A stretch of 64,000 bases of DNA, from assembly GCA_030704615.1 (NCBI GenBank), contig CM060734.1, positions 44,286,042 through 44,350,041 on the forward strand, in the 5' to 3' direction. Below the pieces are notes generated by a model that worked only from the letters and a program-made list of their open reading frames with translations, was not told where the DNA came from and searched no databases. Position 1 is the first letter of the stretch. Every line of letters starts with the position of its first letter. Source of the stretch: Takakia lepidozioides. Taxonomy: Eukaryota; Streptophyta; Takakiopsida; Takakiales; Takakiaceae. The position numbers and the translations under genes are program-made. Below are positions 21,770 to 31,632 of this stretch, one piece after another.

Positions 21770-22345
21770 CTGGCAGGTTGAATCCACCCCGAATTGGAAG
21801 CTCAAACAGTGTGCGGCAACGCACACTGTTTGAGCCCCCCATTTTGCTTGTTTTCTAATGTGCAAAACGGCCACATAGGGCCACTATGGCAGGTTCAATC
21901 CACCCCGAATTGGAAGCTCAAACAGTGTGCGTCAACGCACACTGTTTGAGCCCCCCTTATGCCTTGTTTTTTGGTGTGGAAATGGTGCACACAAGGGTCT
22001 CTCTGTCCGGTTCAATCCACCCCTATTTCGAAGCTCAAATAGTGTGCGCCAACGCACACTGTTCGAGCTCCCCTTCTCATTGTTTTTTTCACAATAAAAT
22101 CGTCCAGACAGGGTATCTCTATGAGGTTCAATCAACAATTTCCTGGCAGCTCCAGCAGTGTGTGTCAACGCACACTGTTTGAGCCTACCTTGTCATTGTT
22201 TTTTTCATTTGAAAATCGGCCACATAGGGCATCTCTTTGAGGTTCAATGCACACTTACCTGGCAGCTCAAACAGTGTGCGTCAACGCACACTGTTTGAGC
22301 CCACCTTGTCATTGTTTTTTTTATGTGAAAATCGGCCACATAGGG
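21770..22345. repeat. Hairpin satellite, 116-bp period, five copies
   Basis: Five monomers each contain a 36-nt inverted repeat, GCTCAAACAGTGTGCG, loop TCAA, then the complement. The hairpins start at 21800, 21916, 22033, 22149 and 22265, so the spacing is 116, 117, 116 and 116 bp. Between hairpins lie TTGTTTTTT, CGGCCACATAGGGC and GAGGTTCAATCCACC. The last holds a GTTCAATCC motif that fits the pol III B-box consensus. Copies 3 and 4 have left-arm substitutions that break pairing. The function is unknown. Confidence 0.9.
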
Positions 22346-22410
22346 CATGTCTTTTGACAATTGATTATAGATCGTGGTCCGAGATTGCAATTACCATGTT
22401 GTGAGGGGAG

Positions 22411-24420
22411 ATGGAGAGACTTCAGCTACAGAGAGAGAGGCGAGACTTGAGGGTTCAGAGAGAGGACCTTCAGAGACGTGGGCTAGTGATCGATAGAGCG
22501 AGACGAGAGTTGGCTATGGAGAGAGAGGAGCTTGAGGCGCCGAGATTGGAGCTCCATAGAGTGACACAGGAGTTGGAGAGTGAGCGGGGTGGTCTTCACT
22601 GATGTACAGAGACACTTGGAGGATTGCCCCCCGACGTTAGGGGACCTTGGCGACCAGCCGGAGTTATTTGGATGTTATGATCATGATAGCCCGATCCATG
22701 CGCTCTCTGAGCAGCCAGTAGTTGATGGAGGATCCATACCCGAGCCATTGGAACCATTGGAGACAGAGATGGATATTGGCCTTATTGGCAGTCTCGTTCA
22801 GTCTTGCATTGGGATGATGGTTGAGCAGCGCATAGTTGCTACTTTCATCATGGATGGTGAGATGGACAGGCGAGTCCATTTAGCATAGGTTCTTCCATGG
22901 GCTGCATCCACCTCTGATTCAGTCTTGTTTATACGTTTGGATCGCGACGTGTCTTCTGGTCATTTTTTCGTGGGTCTTCACATGTTTGAGCGGCCTTTGC
23001 ACACTGTTATCACTATGCGTATGGTATATGCACATGACAATGGAGGGATAATGCTTATTTCTCCACGTTATGAGGAGTTGGAGGATTTATTATCTCGTAT
23101 CCCCATTGATACGCCAGCTACAGTGCGATCCAGACGGACTTCTTATGTAGGGGGGACTTCTTATATGGTTCCTCCATTGCTTTGTTCTGAGGGATCAGTG
23201 CGATATTTCGAGGGCCGACGATTTCTGAGAGTGGATGCACATGCCATCAGAGTTGGTGGGGTGATGACATTTTGTTATCCAGGATCTTACGTACGATATG
23301 CGGTCCATGACGCTGTGGGATTGGTGGATAAAGCATTGTGATCAGTCATAGAGGTTTTGGAGTGTATTGTGGATGAGGATGGGAGTCCCTTACGTTTGGG
23401 CCCGACGACTTTTGACCTTAGCCGATATTAGAGCTAGAGGTTGTACAATTCCGGAGGCTATCCAGTCTACAACTCCTCCCATTATGGATTCCACAGGTGT
23501 ACTTCAGCATCATGAACGATTATCCAGACGGGCAGAGGTCTTTTACACCACCAAGGGTTTCATTTGTCACGTTCAAGATGTGTGGGGTATGTATACTCAT
23601 GCACATATATATTTGTTGATATTATGACATATATTATTTGTATAAATATAAATTCTTGAGAAGTGTTTCCAATCATATACTAATTTGAATGGATAAACTA
23701 ATAATTGGTCTTTGTTTGTGCGTATAGATATTGTGGATATGTTTTTCACACCTCGCAGCTACTTGAGATGGTTTGGACGTGTGCCGCAAGAGATAACATA
23801 CTTTTGCCAGTATTTTGTAGTCCTCACCTCTCCTTATGCATCTTGGACTTGACTACGAGTGAGGGGTTCTGATGAGGCCATAGTCAGACGTATGGCTAGT
23901 AGTCGTGAGTATACAACTGATGCAGGTGCTTTGCCTTCTTCCATAGACATCCCACAGCCTCACGTACGTGTCATTATATTCAGGGTGGTTTTGGGTCGTC
24001 AGATATTTGCATGTTTGACCAGTGAGTCTCACTATCGTTCGTTTGGATACGTAGATGTACCATGTGATAGTGATACATAGGCCAGTGTATTTGGTCCATT
24101 GCTGGTTTTTTCTCCAGCCATCCACCACCCCCATTACATTGAGGTCACCATCCAGGGGTATGATTGTTTGCGTCAGTACATCTTTTTTGCCTGGAGTTCG
24201 TTTCCCGACCGCCATATTGCCATGGCGACAGAGGATTATCCTCATCCTCCTCGAGTGAGAGTAGCACCGAGCATGACTTTTCGTTGGTACCAGCATAGTG
24301 CTAGTTATCCGCACTTATAGGTCTCTTTCACATGGGATAGGTTTACTTGGGATCATGGGTCGGCTTGGTACTTAGCTTTATATACATCTATGGAGTTTGA
24401 TGAGCCTTAGTCTTGAGCCT
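22411..24420 (+). pseudogene. Unidentified decayed gene with coiled-coil start
   Basis: Consecutive plus-strand frames look like remnants of one protein-coding unit. At 22411-22600 there is an Arg/Glu-rich helical segment (QREDLQRRGLVIDRARRE). Next come 22580-22888, then 22925-23341 (138 residues, with VRYFEGRRFLRVDAHAIRV), then 23367-23600 (FYTTKGFICHVQDVWG). Further pieces follow at about 23750 (TPRSYLRWFGRVPQEITYF) and 23859-24080 (RRMASSREYTTDAG). Stops and frameshifts separate them. No family was recognised. The position right after the hairpin satellite suggests a transposon gene, but this is a guess. Confidence 0.45.
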
Positions 24421-24454
24421 CACTCACGTTGTATGATACATATTTGTTTTGTGA

Positions 24455-25200
24455 TACACATCATATGTTTCGTTGGTTGTCATTTTTTGTGTGAAAGTAC
24501 GTATATAGAGACTGTTTGCCCCGACAAAGTTTCGAATCCAACAATACACATATAGGTACTCAACAGATCGTTCCATGCCTGGATGATTTTCATTCAATGG
24601 CATACTTTTTGTGAACGTATATCCATGTATGATAAATCGTCCGTACAAAGTTGCGTATCCAAGTAAAATCATCCGAATACCGAACGATTTGCCAAACAAT
24701 TGTTCCTTTTGCAAAAAGCTTACATACAACTAAGCAACCACACTTGAATGAAATTCGTTGGTTATTATTTTTTGTGTGAATGTACGTATATAGGTACTCT
24801 TTGCCGCGGCAAAGTTTTGCATCCATCAAATCTCCTATAGGTACTCAACGGATCGTTCCATGCCTGGATGATTTTCATTCGATGACATACTTTTTGTGAA
24901 CGTATGTGCATGTATGATAAACGTCCGTACAAAGTTTCGGATCCAAGTAAAATCATACGAATACCGAACGATTTGCCAAACCATTGTTTCTTTTGCAAAA
25001 AACTTACATATAACTAAGCAACCACACTTGAATGAATTTCATTGGTTGTCATTTTTTGTGTGAATGTATGTATATAGGGACTGTATGCCCCGACAAAGTT
25101 TCGCATCCAACAAAACTCATATAGGTACTCAACGGATCGTTCCAGGACTGGATGATTTTCATTCGATGGCATACCATTTGTGAACGTATAACTGCACATC
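24455..25200. repeat. Tandem repeat, about 285-bp unit, 2.6 copies
   Basis: GTTGGTTGTCATTTTTTGTG and its variants recur at 24472, 24757 and 25041. Each is followed by GTACGTATATAGG, the CAAAGTTTCG..ATCCAA block and TACTCAACGGATCGTTCCA. The units diverge by a few percent. Open frames across the array come from the repeat and show no known domain. Confidence 0.9.
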
Positions 25201-25259
25201 CATTCTCTGGATTTTTGCTCCAGCCCATATTTGGTCACAACTTAGCGATAAATATCACT

Positions 25260-25520
25260 ACAGGTTTTGGGTTTTGGGGGGTTAGCGACACCGCTAGGAC
25301 ACCGCGGCGTCGCCAACGCCCCTTTTTGGGACGGGTTTGCAGCCCCAATTTGCGACCGCCCAAGCGGGGAGCTGGCGGGGCCTTGGGTGTCGCAAACGTT
25401 ACTCGGACGTCGCAGAGGGGTTGGAGATAGCGACGCCACGCCACTCCACGCTTCGCCCTGGGGATCCTCTCTTTTGGCTTGTGCGGCCTTAGTAAGGATC
25501 CTATCATTCGACATAAATGA
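25260..25520. other. GC-rich island in AT-rich DNA
   Basis: About 250 bp with high GC content (GCGACACCGC, CGGCGTCGCCAACGCC) and sharp edges against AT-rich flanks. GCGAC/GTCGC words recur on both strands. Open frames exist in several phases because of base composition only. It could be a short mobile element; no terminal repeats were confirmed. Confidence 0.5.
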
Positions 25521-25539
25521 CATATGACTATGTTACTGA

Positions 25540-26535
25540 GGACCGTTCAGTACCTAAGCACGTAAGCACATGTGGACCAAAGATGAGTTTGAACCAAGTT
25601 CATTCAATGGGTTATTGAAGTGATGAACGCAGCTACGTGTCATAGAGACGGAAAACTGCGTTTCGCCTGCACATTTTTTTTTCATTCCATTCTCAATCCA
25701 TATGTTTAATGACATCATATGCAATGTGCGTGCAAATTTTGGGAGTGAACAAAAGTCATTTGGACCCAAAACCATATTTTCTTTCCTCGTTTGCACTCCA
25801 AAGTTGAGTTATTTTCAACTTCATGCACTCTTCATAAAGAGTTCTGCAAAAGTGAACGAAGAAAATATTTTATTTTGTTTTTGTTTTTGTTTGGTCCAAG
25901 TTTTGGCATGGATATAGTTGATTTCCTTAAAATCGAGACCGTCGGAACTGGCAATCCTGAATTTATTAATTAAATTCTTGAAATTCGGGACTAACAACTC
26001 CGACGGTCCCGATTTATTAAATATTTTGTTGAAAATTCGGGATCGCCAAAGCTTGCGGTCCATATTTATTAAACATTTTTAAAAATTTGGGACCACTGGA
26101 TTCAGTGAAAATAATTTTTGAAATTTTGGACCACTAAATGTGACATGTTTACATACTATAGGTAAACTATGCAATATAAAAGTTAAAATTAAAAAAAAAT
26201 TACACGACGTAAATTCAATTTTTGAGATGATGTGATGTACTTCGGAGGTGACGCTGATTTTTTGTATATGTCACATCAAGTTTGACAAGAAAGAAAAGGG
26301 AAAAAAAAAAATTGTCTGTCAAAAGAAATGCAATAAGAAAAAAATGTCTATCACAGTGAAAGACGAAAAAAAAAACAAAGAAAAACAAAAACAAAATACA
26401 GGAATTATTGATAATTACTAGGAATTTTATTACTAAGTCTACCTAAGAGAGCCTCAAATGTATAATTTTTTAATAGTTATTGATAATCTTGAACCTGAAC
26501 CTCTATGTCTCTCTTACTTTCTTTGTTGTGCATGC
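25540..26535. other. AT-rich intergenic DNA with a foldback
   Basis: No gene was seen. GACCGTCGGA near 25938 and TCCGACGGTC near 25998 form an inverted repeat. Degenerate copies of AAATTCGGGA..ATTTATTAA follow to about 26100. Poly-A and A-rich runs dominate 26180-26400. Confidence 0.5.
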
Positions 26536-26539
26536 TCCA

Positions 26540-27190
26540 ACAAGCAAGCTCTCGCGCAGGGCTCTCAGTGGGCCGGTACGCTACGTGCTCCAGCCTCCAA
26601 GCAAGCTCTCGTGGCTCCCAGTGGCGAGATACGCTGATACACCGGTACACCTGGTAGGCTGGTACGCCTGGTACATGAGCAAATGAGATGAAGTCTTCAA
26701 TAGTGGGTACGCTACTACAAACAGAGCACGTACGTACCTCCTCACTTTGATTCTTGCATTCACAATTTTAATATAGTTTATCTAGGATCCACTTTACTAA
26801 AGTAGTCATTGCTTTATATATGAAGTTTATGAATTGAATAGTGAACACTAAGCGGAATGTACAATTCTAAGCTCCTATATTCTGGTACGGGGGACGCTGG
26901 TCTAGCCTGTAAGCAAGCTCTTGCGGCTCCCAGTGGATTGGTACTCTGTTACGCTAGTACATGACGATGAGCAAGTGAGAGGGAGCCTTAAATACTGATA
27001 TGCTGGTGCATACAGGGCATGTATGTACCTCCTCACTGTGATTCTTGCATTCACTATTTTAGTATAGTTTCTCTAGGATTTGACTCTTTATTAAAGTAAT
27101 CATTGCTTGATATATTAAAGTTATTACTTGAATAATAAACCCTAAGTTAAATGTACTATTCCAAGCACTCCCATATTCTAGTACAAGGGA
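26540..27190. repeat. Direct duplication, about 312-bp period
   Basis: GCAAGCTCTCGTGGCTCCCA at 26601 recurs as GCAAGCTCTTGCGGCTCCCA at 26913. TACCTCCTCACTTTGATTC, TCTTGCATTCAC and AGTTTATCTAGGAT are repeated at the same spacing. The copies are clearly diverged. No coding potential was seen. Confidence 0.8.
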
Positions 27191-27640
27191 CACAAGTATA
27201 GTGTATAGGGACTCGAGTACAAAAATATTATTCAATAGAAAGTTACAATTCTAAATTGTCATATATTCTAATACAAGGACACAAATACATTGTATAGGCT
27301 AGGGACATGAGCATAGAAGTATTTATATTGAATGTGAAGTTGGCATTAATGACTCGTTCATGGCTTTTGGAAATAATTCAAGGGTGGGAAGACCAAAGAA
27401 AAATACATCTCAACGATAAGTAATGTCTTTTATTTGGCTCACAAAGGTCATTGTATCGAGTTGACTTCCACGAGGTACCAAATCTTTACTTAAGCTACTG
27501 GCATTATTTGACCTGACTTAGGCTTTGGTTTTCTTTGATTGGTGTGAATTTATTGATATGCTAAGTGAGAGATTTATGACAGGGTGAATTGTTGTCAGAA
27601 AATTGTTGTTTGGCAAATTTCATCATGACCTTCTTCTTCT
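27190..27640. other. Intergenic, nothing recognised
   Basis: AT-rich, with a repeated TATTCTA(A/G)TACAAGG(G)ACAC block at about 27173 and 27268. No gene was seen. Confidence 0.5.
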
Positions 27641-28440
27641 GACACTTTATCAGAAAGCCAAAATTCCGAAATAGATGAAGATTTCTCCGACTCTACAGAT
27701 GCCCATCAACTTCTATCTTCCGGAGCTTGTGGTCCCCAAGATAGGACCTATAATCGAAGATTTTAAGCTTCATGGAAAATTGGGAGGAAATGGTTTATGT
27801 ACTTCAAACCACCAGATGGGCCGTCGACTGGTTTTATGAAATGTGCTGCTTGTGAGGAGTTCTATATGAACTCGTCATGGGGTCGTGGAATAGGATACAA
27901 GAGGATGCAAAAGTCTGTTATTCGTGATCATGAAAAAAGCTCCGATCATAAAACTGCATTGCTTCGATGAGAAACTGTTCATTTTCCTCCTTCTGGTTTG
28001 GTTCATATTACCCAACATATTTAACATGCAGTTGAGAGAACACATGTAATGATCATCACTTGCATGAAGAACTTGTTTTTCATTGTAATTCAAGACCGTT
28101 CTATTCTAGGTTATGAGTGCGAATATCAATTCCTGAGGACCTTGAACATCCCTGATATGCCTGTGAATGATGAGTATGGAGCTTATACTACAAAGACGGC
28201 GACATTGGAGTTTATGTGGGCCTTGTCAGAGCATGTGAAACAATTATTGTATTCCGATGTTTCAAAGTCTCCCACGTTTTCACTTATGATTGACGAGTCC
28301 ACTGACCGGACTATTGAACAACATTTGATTATGTATTATTGTTATCTGAGTTTGGAAGGAAGTGACATGCTCAGCTGTATGAGCAAATTCATTTCTGAAA
28401 TGCAAAACTCGTATTTCCAGATCCAGTGCGGGCTCTCCAG
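27640..28440 (+). pseudogene. hAT-type transposase relic
   Basis: The N-terminal part (27793-27970) reads WFMYFKPPDGPSTGFMKCAAC and ends in RDHEKSSDHKTALLR, a TTF/BED-like zinc finger (C-C-H-H) typical of hAT transposases of the ZMYM/ZNF862 type. After a stop at 27968, similarity resumes in 28049-28430 with SPTFSLMIDESTDRTIEQHL, the first catalytic block of the hAT RNase-H fold. The C-terminal dimerisation domain is missing. The relic is interrupted by stops and abuts a MULE relic on its right. Confidence 0.75.
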
Positions 28441-28479
28441 CGCCTGTATTCACATGTTTGTTTCGTCCTTACAATAGCA

Positions 28480-29150
28480 GAAAAAAACAAGTCTCACAAA
28501 TTTTGGTTCTGTTCGGATGATTCGCAGATGTGTGAATGTCACAGTGCGAGATTCAATGCTCAACAAACCACCTCCACCAAATAATATTTGGCCTGTGAAG
28601 CTTGGAACACATTTTACCGACGTCGAGATCGCATTCTTGGAGGATGCGAGGTCTATACTGCAATGTCGTGATATTTCCGTTGCCCCACCTTTGATTCCAT
28701 AATAGTCTCGAGACATTCCGTGTACTTAGGTCATTCCACCGAGAGCAAATATATATCCTAGAGAACGAAATGGTAAATCTGTTCGTCGTAACCCACCCAT
28801 TGCAAATCATTTTGGCAAGATGAAGACTGCAAGATTTTTGCTCGGGTGTAAAATACTGTGGAGGTTCATTCACCAGGCTATGGTTGGGTTTACACCGTTG
28901 GGATCTGCTTTCAGCAACAGATGTTATGAAGTAATAGTGGAAAATTACCTAGCTTGCAATTCTCCCGATTTCGTAAGCATGTTGTCTATGAGCCTCGGGA
29001 AGAGGGGCAACTATATTCCTTGCAAACACTCGTATGAAAATGATGTATTGTGATCATGACATGGACTTCTGCATATATCAGCCAACCCTTAGTTTCAACG
29101 AGGTGCATACTTTGCTACAACCGGATACAGGGAAACCCGATACCTTGATT
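28480..29150 (+). pseudogene. MULE/SWIM transposase C-terminal relic (divergent copy)
   Basis: Pieces in changing frames match, in order, the C-terminal third of the transposase at 4712-3648. KFWFCSDD near 28500 corresponds to QFWFCRHD, and NNIWPVKLGTHFTDVE to PPVWPVEPGCDLSQVE. YEVIVENYLACNSPDF with NYIPCKHSY corresponds to the SWIM finger, and SFNEVHTLLQPDTG to SPQEVHTLLNMDPG. It is more diverged than the copy at 57918, so it represents an older subfamily. Stops and frameshifts make it non-functional. Confidence 0.7.
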
Positions 29151-31035
29151 TATTTCGTTAACGAAACCGTTGTTTGCCTCATTATATTAACTTGTTGAAC
29201 TATTGTTTGATATTTGTGTGTTTTGGATGGTGTTGGTTATTGTGACTTTGTTTTTCTCTAACGTGTTATTCTTTTGTAGAATACCAAAGCTGTAGATATA
29301 TGGAACTTGGAGCTTCTAGACATACATTATGGGTGCCTATTTCACATTTGGGTTTTGGGATTTCCGTTTTGAAAACATATAGCTCCTATGATCGCGGTTT
29401 AAAAACATAAAACCCCCATGACCGTTGGTTTGTGCTCACCGGTGTGCTCATGTTCTACCAACCCCCAGATGGTCCCCACCAGTTGTACCTCAAGTTGGGT
29501 CTACCAAAAATTTGGGTGGTGGATCTCAATTTGATGACTTATCTTTGGGCCAACAACAACCACACACGTGGTAGTGATTTGACAGGCATCCGAGTTTTAA
29601 GAAAAAGGGTCCGAAGCAACTACATGCACCCTATTTCGATGATCATCCGTACATGAGGACAAGCACGTGCTAAGCATACGGTGTATCAGTGTTTTTTTTT
29701 TCATTTTTCCAAAATCGTAAGCGAGGCCACATGTGAATAATCATCCGTACATGAGGACAAGCACGTGCTAAGCATACGGTGTATCAGTGTTTTTTTTTTC
29801 ATTTTTCCAAAATCGTAAGCGAGGCCACATGTGAATTCTACCCAGTGCCCATGTGGCGAGAATAACGAGGTGGTAGGTTAGAAAAATTGCTATATACCAG
29901 GTGGCACGCTTTTAACTGGTCCGCGTTGGCAAAATCAGACTCTGGATATTCAGCTAATGGCGTTTTTTGGTGAAATTTTCAGATTTTATCCCCCACAATT
30001 CCTTTGTTCAAATATCGGAGCCATTTTCTAGGTCGAAATCTGGCAATTTTTCGCTAAGGAAAAAACATTGTGGTGTATTGAGTGTGGGGACATATGATTG
30101 TGAGTTTCTGTTGCTTTACAAAACGCTTAAGCTCTGTCTATTTTGTGTCGGGGAGAGGTTGCCGGCCGGCTTCACCTCGCCTCCCAGCCTTTTTTGACAT
30201 TCTTCATGGAGTAGGTGATACTAGAATAGTTTGATTTCTTTTTGTTAGTATATGTAGCTCTATGAGATTTTATTTCTCCTCCGGGGGACAATTTTATCCA
30301 TCTGTACAGTCACCCCACCCACTTGCGTCTTTTTATAAAACTATGCGGAAGTTTAATAGCGTGAAATCTACTAAGCCGGTTACAGGAGGGAGATCCCATA
30401 TTTCCTCTAGGGGTACTCCGTTCTTCCATGGCCAAGCACTTGCTCACAACTGCTACTGTCCTCCAAACAGCTAAACAGGCTGAGGAAAGGAGAACTTTAA
30501 CCCAAGGCTAATTTTCGACGTAAAGTTCAAGAAAAAAAAGAAAAAAAAGGAAAAAAAAAAAGGTGCGACTTGCGCGCTTATGAAGGATTAAATTAAAATT
30601 TCCTTTCCTTCAACTCGGTAGAAAAATCTCAGTCCATCGCAGAATGGTCATTCTGACTCTTACGAAGAATCGCCGCATTATCTCCTTTTTCATTTTCTGA
30701 ACTGGATTTGAGTTTGAAGTTTGAACCCAGAACCACCTCGCGTGTACGAAATCACCGGCGGGACACCTCTGTGGTTTCGCGGGGTCCACCTTCTGGTTTA
30801 CTGTTTGTCCTAGTAGACTGGAGATAGCAGGTAACGATGACCGGGAACCGGATCCAAACTTGGTTCCCCAAAAAGCGTGTGGATAAGGGAAAAACGCCGT
30901 CGCCGCGGTGACCGGGAGTAGTGGGTGGCCACGCAGTGGCGAAACCCGGATAGTACATGGCGATACAAGCGCCTTCCCCGGTTTCCGGCATGTCAAATCA
31001 TCCCCACCCTGTCTTGACAGTGCCATGGAACTGAA
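29150..31035. other. Intergenic with an exact 98-bp tandem duplication
   Basis: 29643-29740 and 29741-29838 are identical apart from the last bases, including a run of ten T. Apart from this, no gene was recognised. Reading frames at 30610-31026 (minus) have no known similarity. Poly-A-rich DNA lies at 30530-30560. Confidence 0.7.
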
Positions 31036-31039
31036 GGAG

Positions 31040-31190
31040 GGTAAACTCTAGTCGGGGTTACATGGGGTTACACGGGGTTACACGACGGGGTGTGTAGCTC
31101 CACTGGGGGTTACATCGGGTTACACGACGAAGTGTGTAACTCCACTCGGGGTTACACAGAATGGAGTGTAACTCCAGTCGACCAGGTGTC
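31040..31190. repeat. GGGGTTACA repeat upstream of the peroxidase gene
   Basis: GGGGTTACA or GGGTTACACGACG occurs about six times, alternating with GTGTGTAACTCCACT, its partial complement, so the region can fold on itself. It sits about 450 bp upstream of the ascorbate peroxidase start codon. A regulatory role is not shown. Confidence 0.75.
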
Positions 31191-31632
31191 GAAATTTGAC
31201 TAAGTCCGAATGTTGCACCGCTGTGGCGAGGGGCCTCGTCGGCTGATGCGTAGACGCAGTAATGAGGCCGTTCTCCCTCGGTCGTTTGCTTTCTTGGAGC
31301 ACTTGCGGGATCTGTGCAGCATTCTGTGTTGGCTGTGGACTGCCTTGCGAGTGCGGTAAGCTTGTGCGATCAATTCTAATCCAAGAGACGACATCGTCTT
31401 TGTAACATCTTTTTCTCAAATTCTCAATCTTTTTCTCATCTCTTTAGAGTTACTCTCGCAGCTCATAGTCTTGATGAGAGGAGACCGTCTTTCAGAACTA
31501 CTTATTCTCGGAGTTTTGAGGAGAAGAGATCATCTTTTGCCGGTTTGATTTGTTCTTGATCCGATCCGTGATTCTGATTTTCTTCCTGCTGTCTCAAGCA
31601 GCGTCTTCGGGAAGGTGAGATTTGTGGACAAG

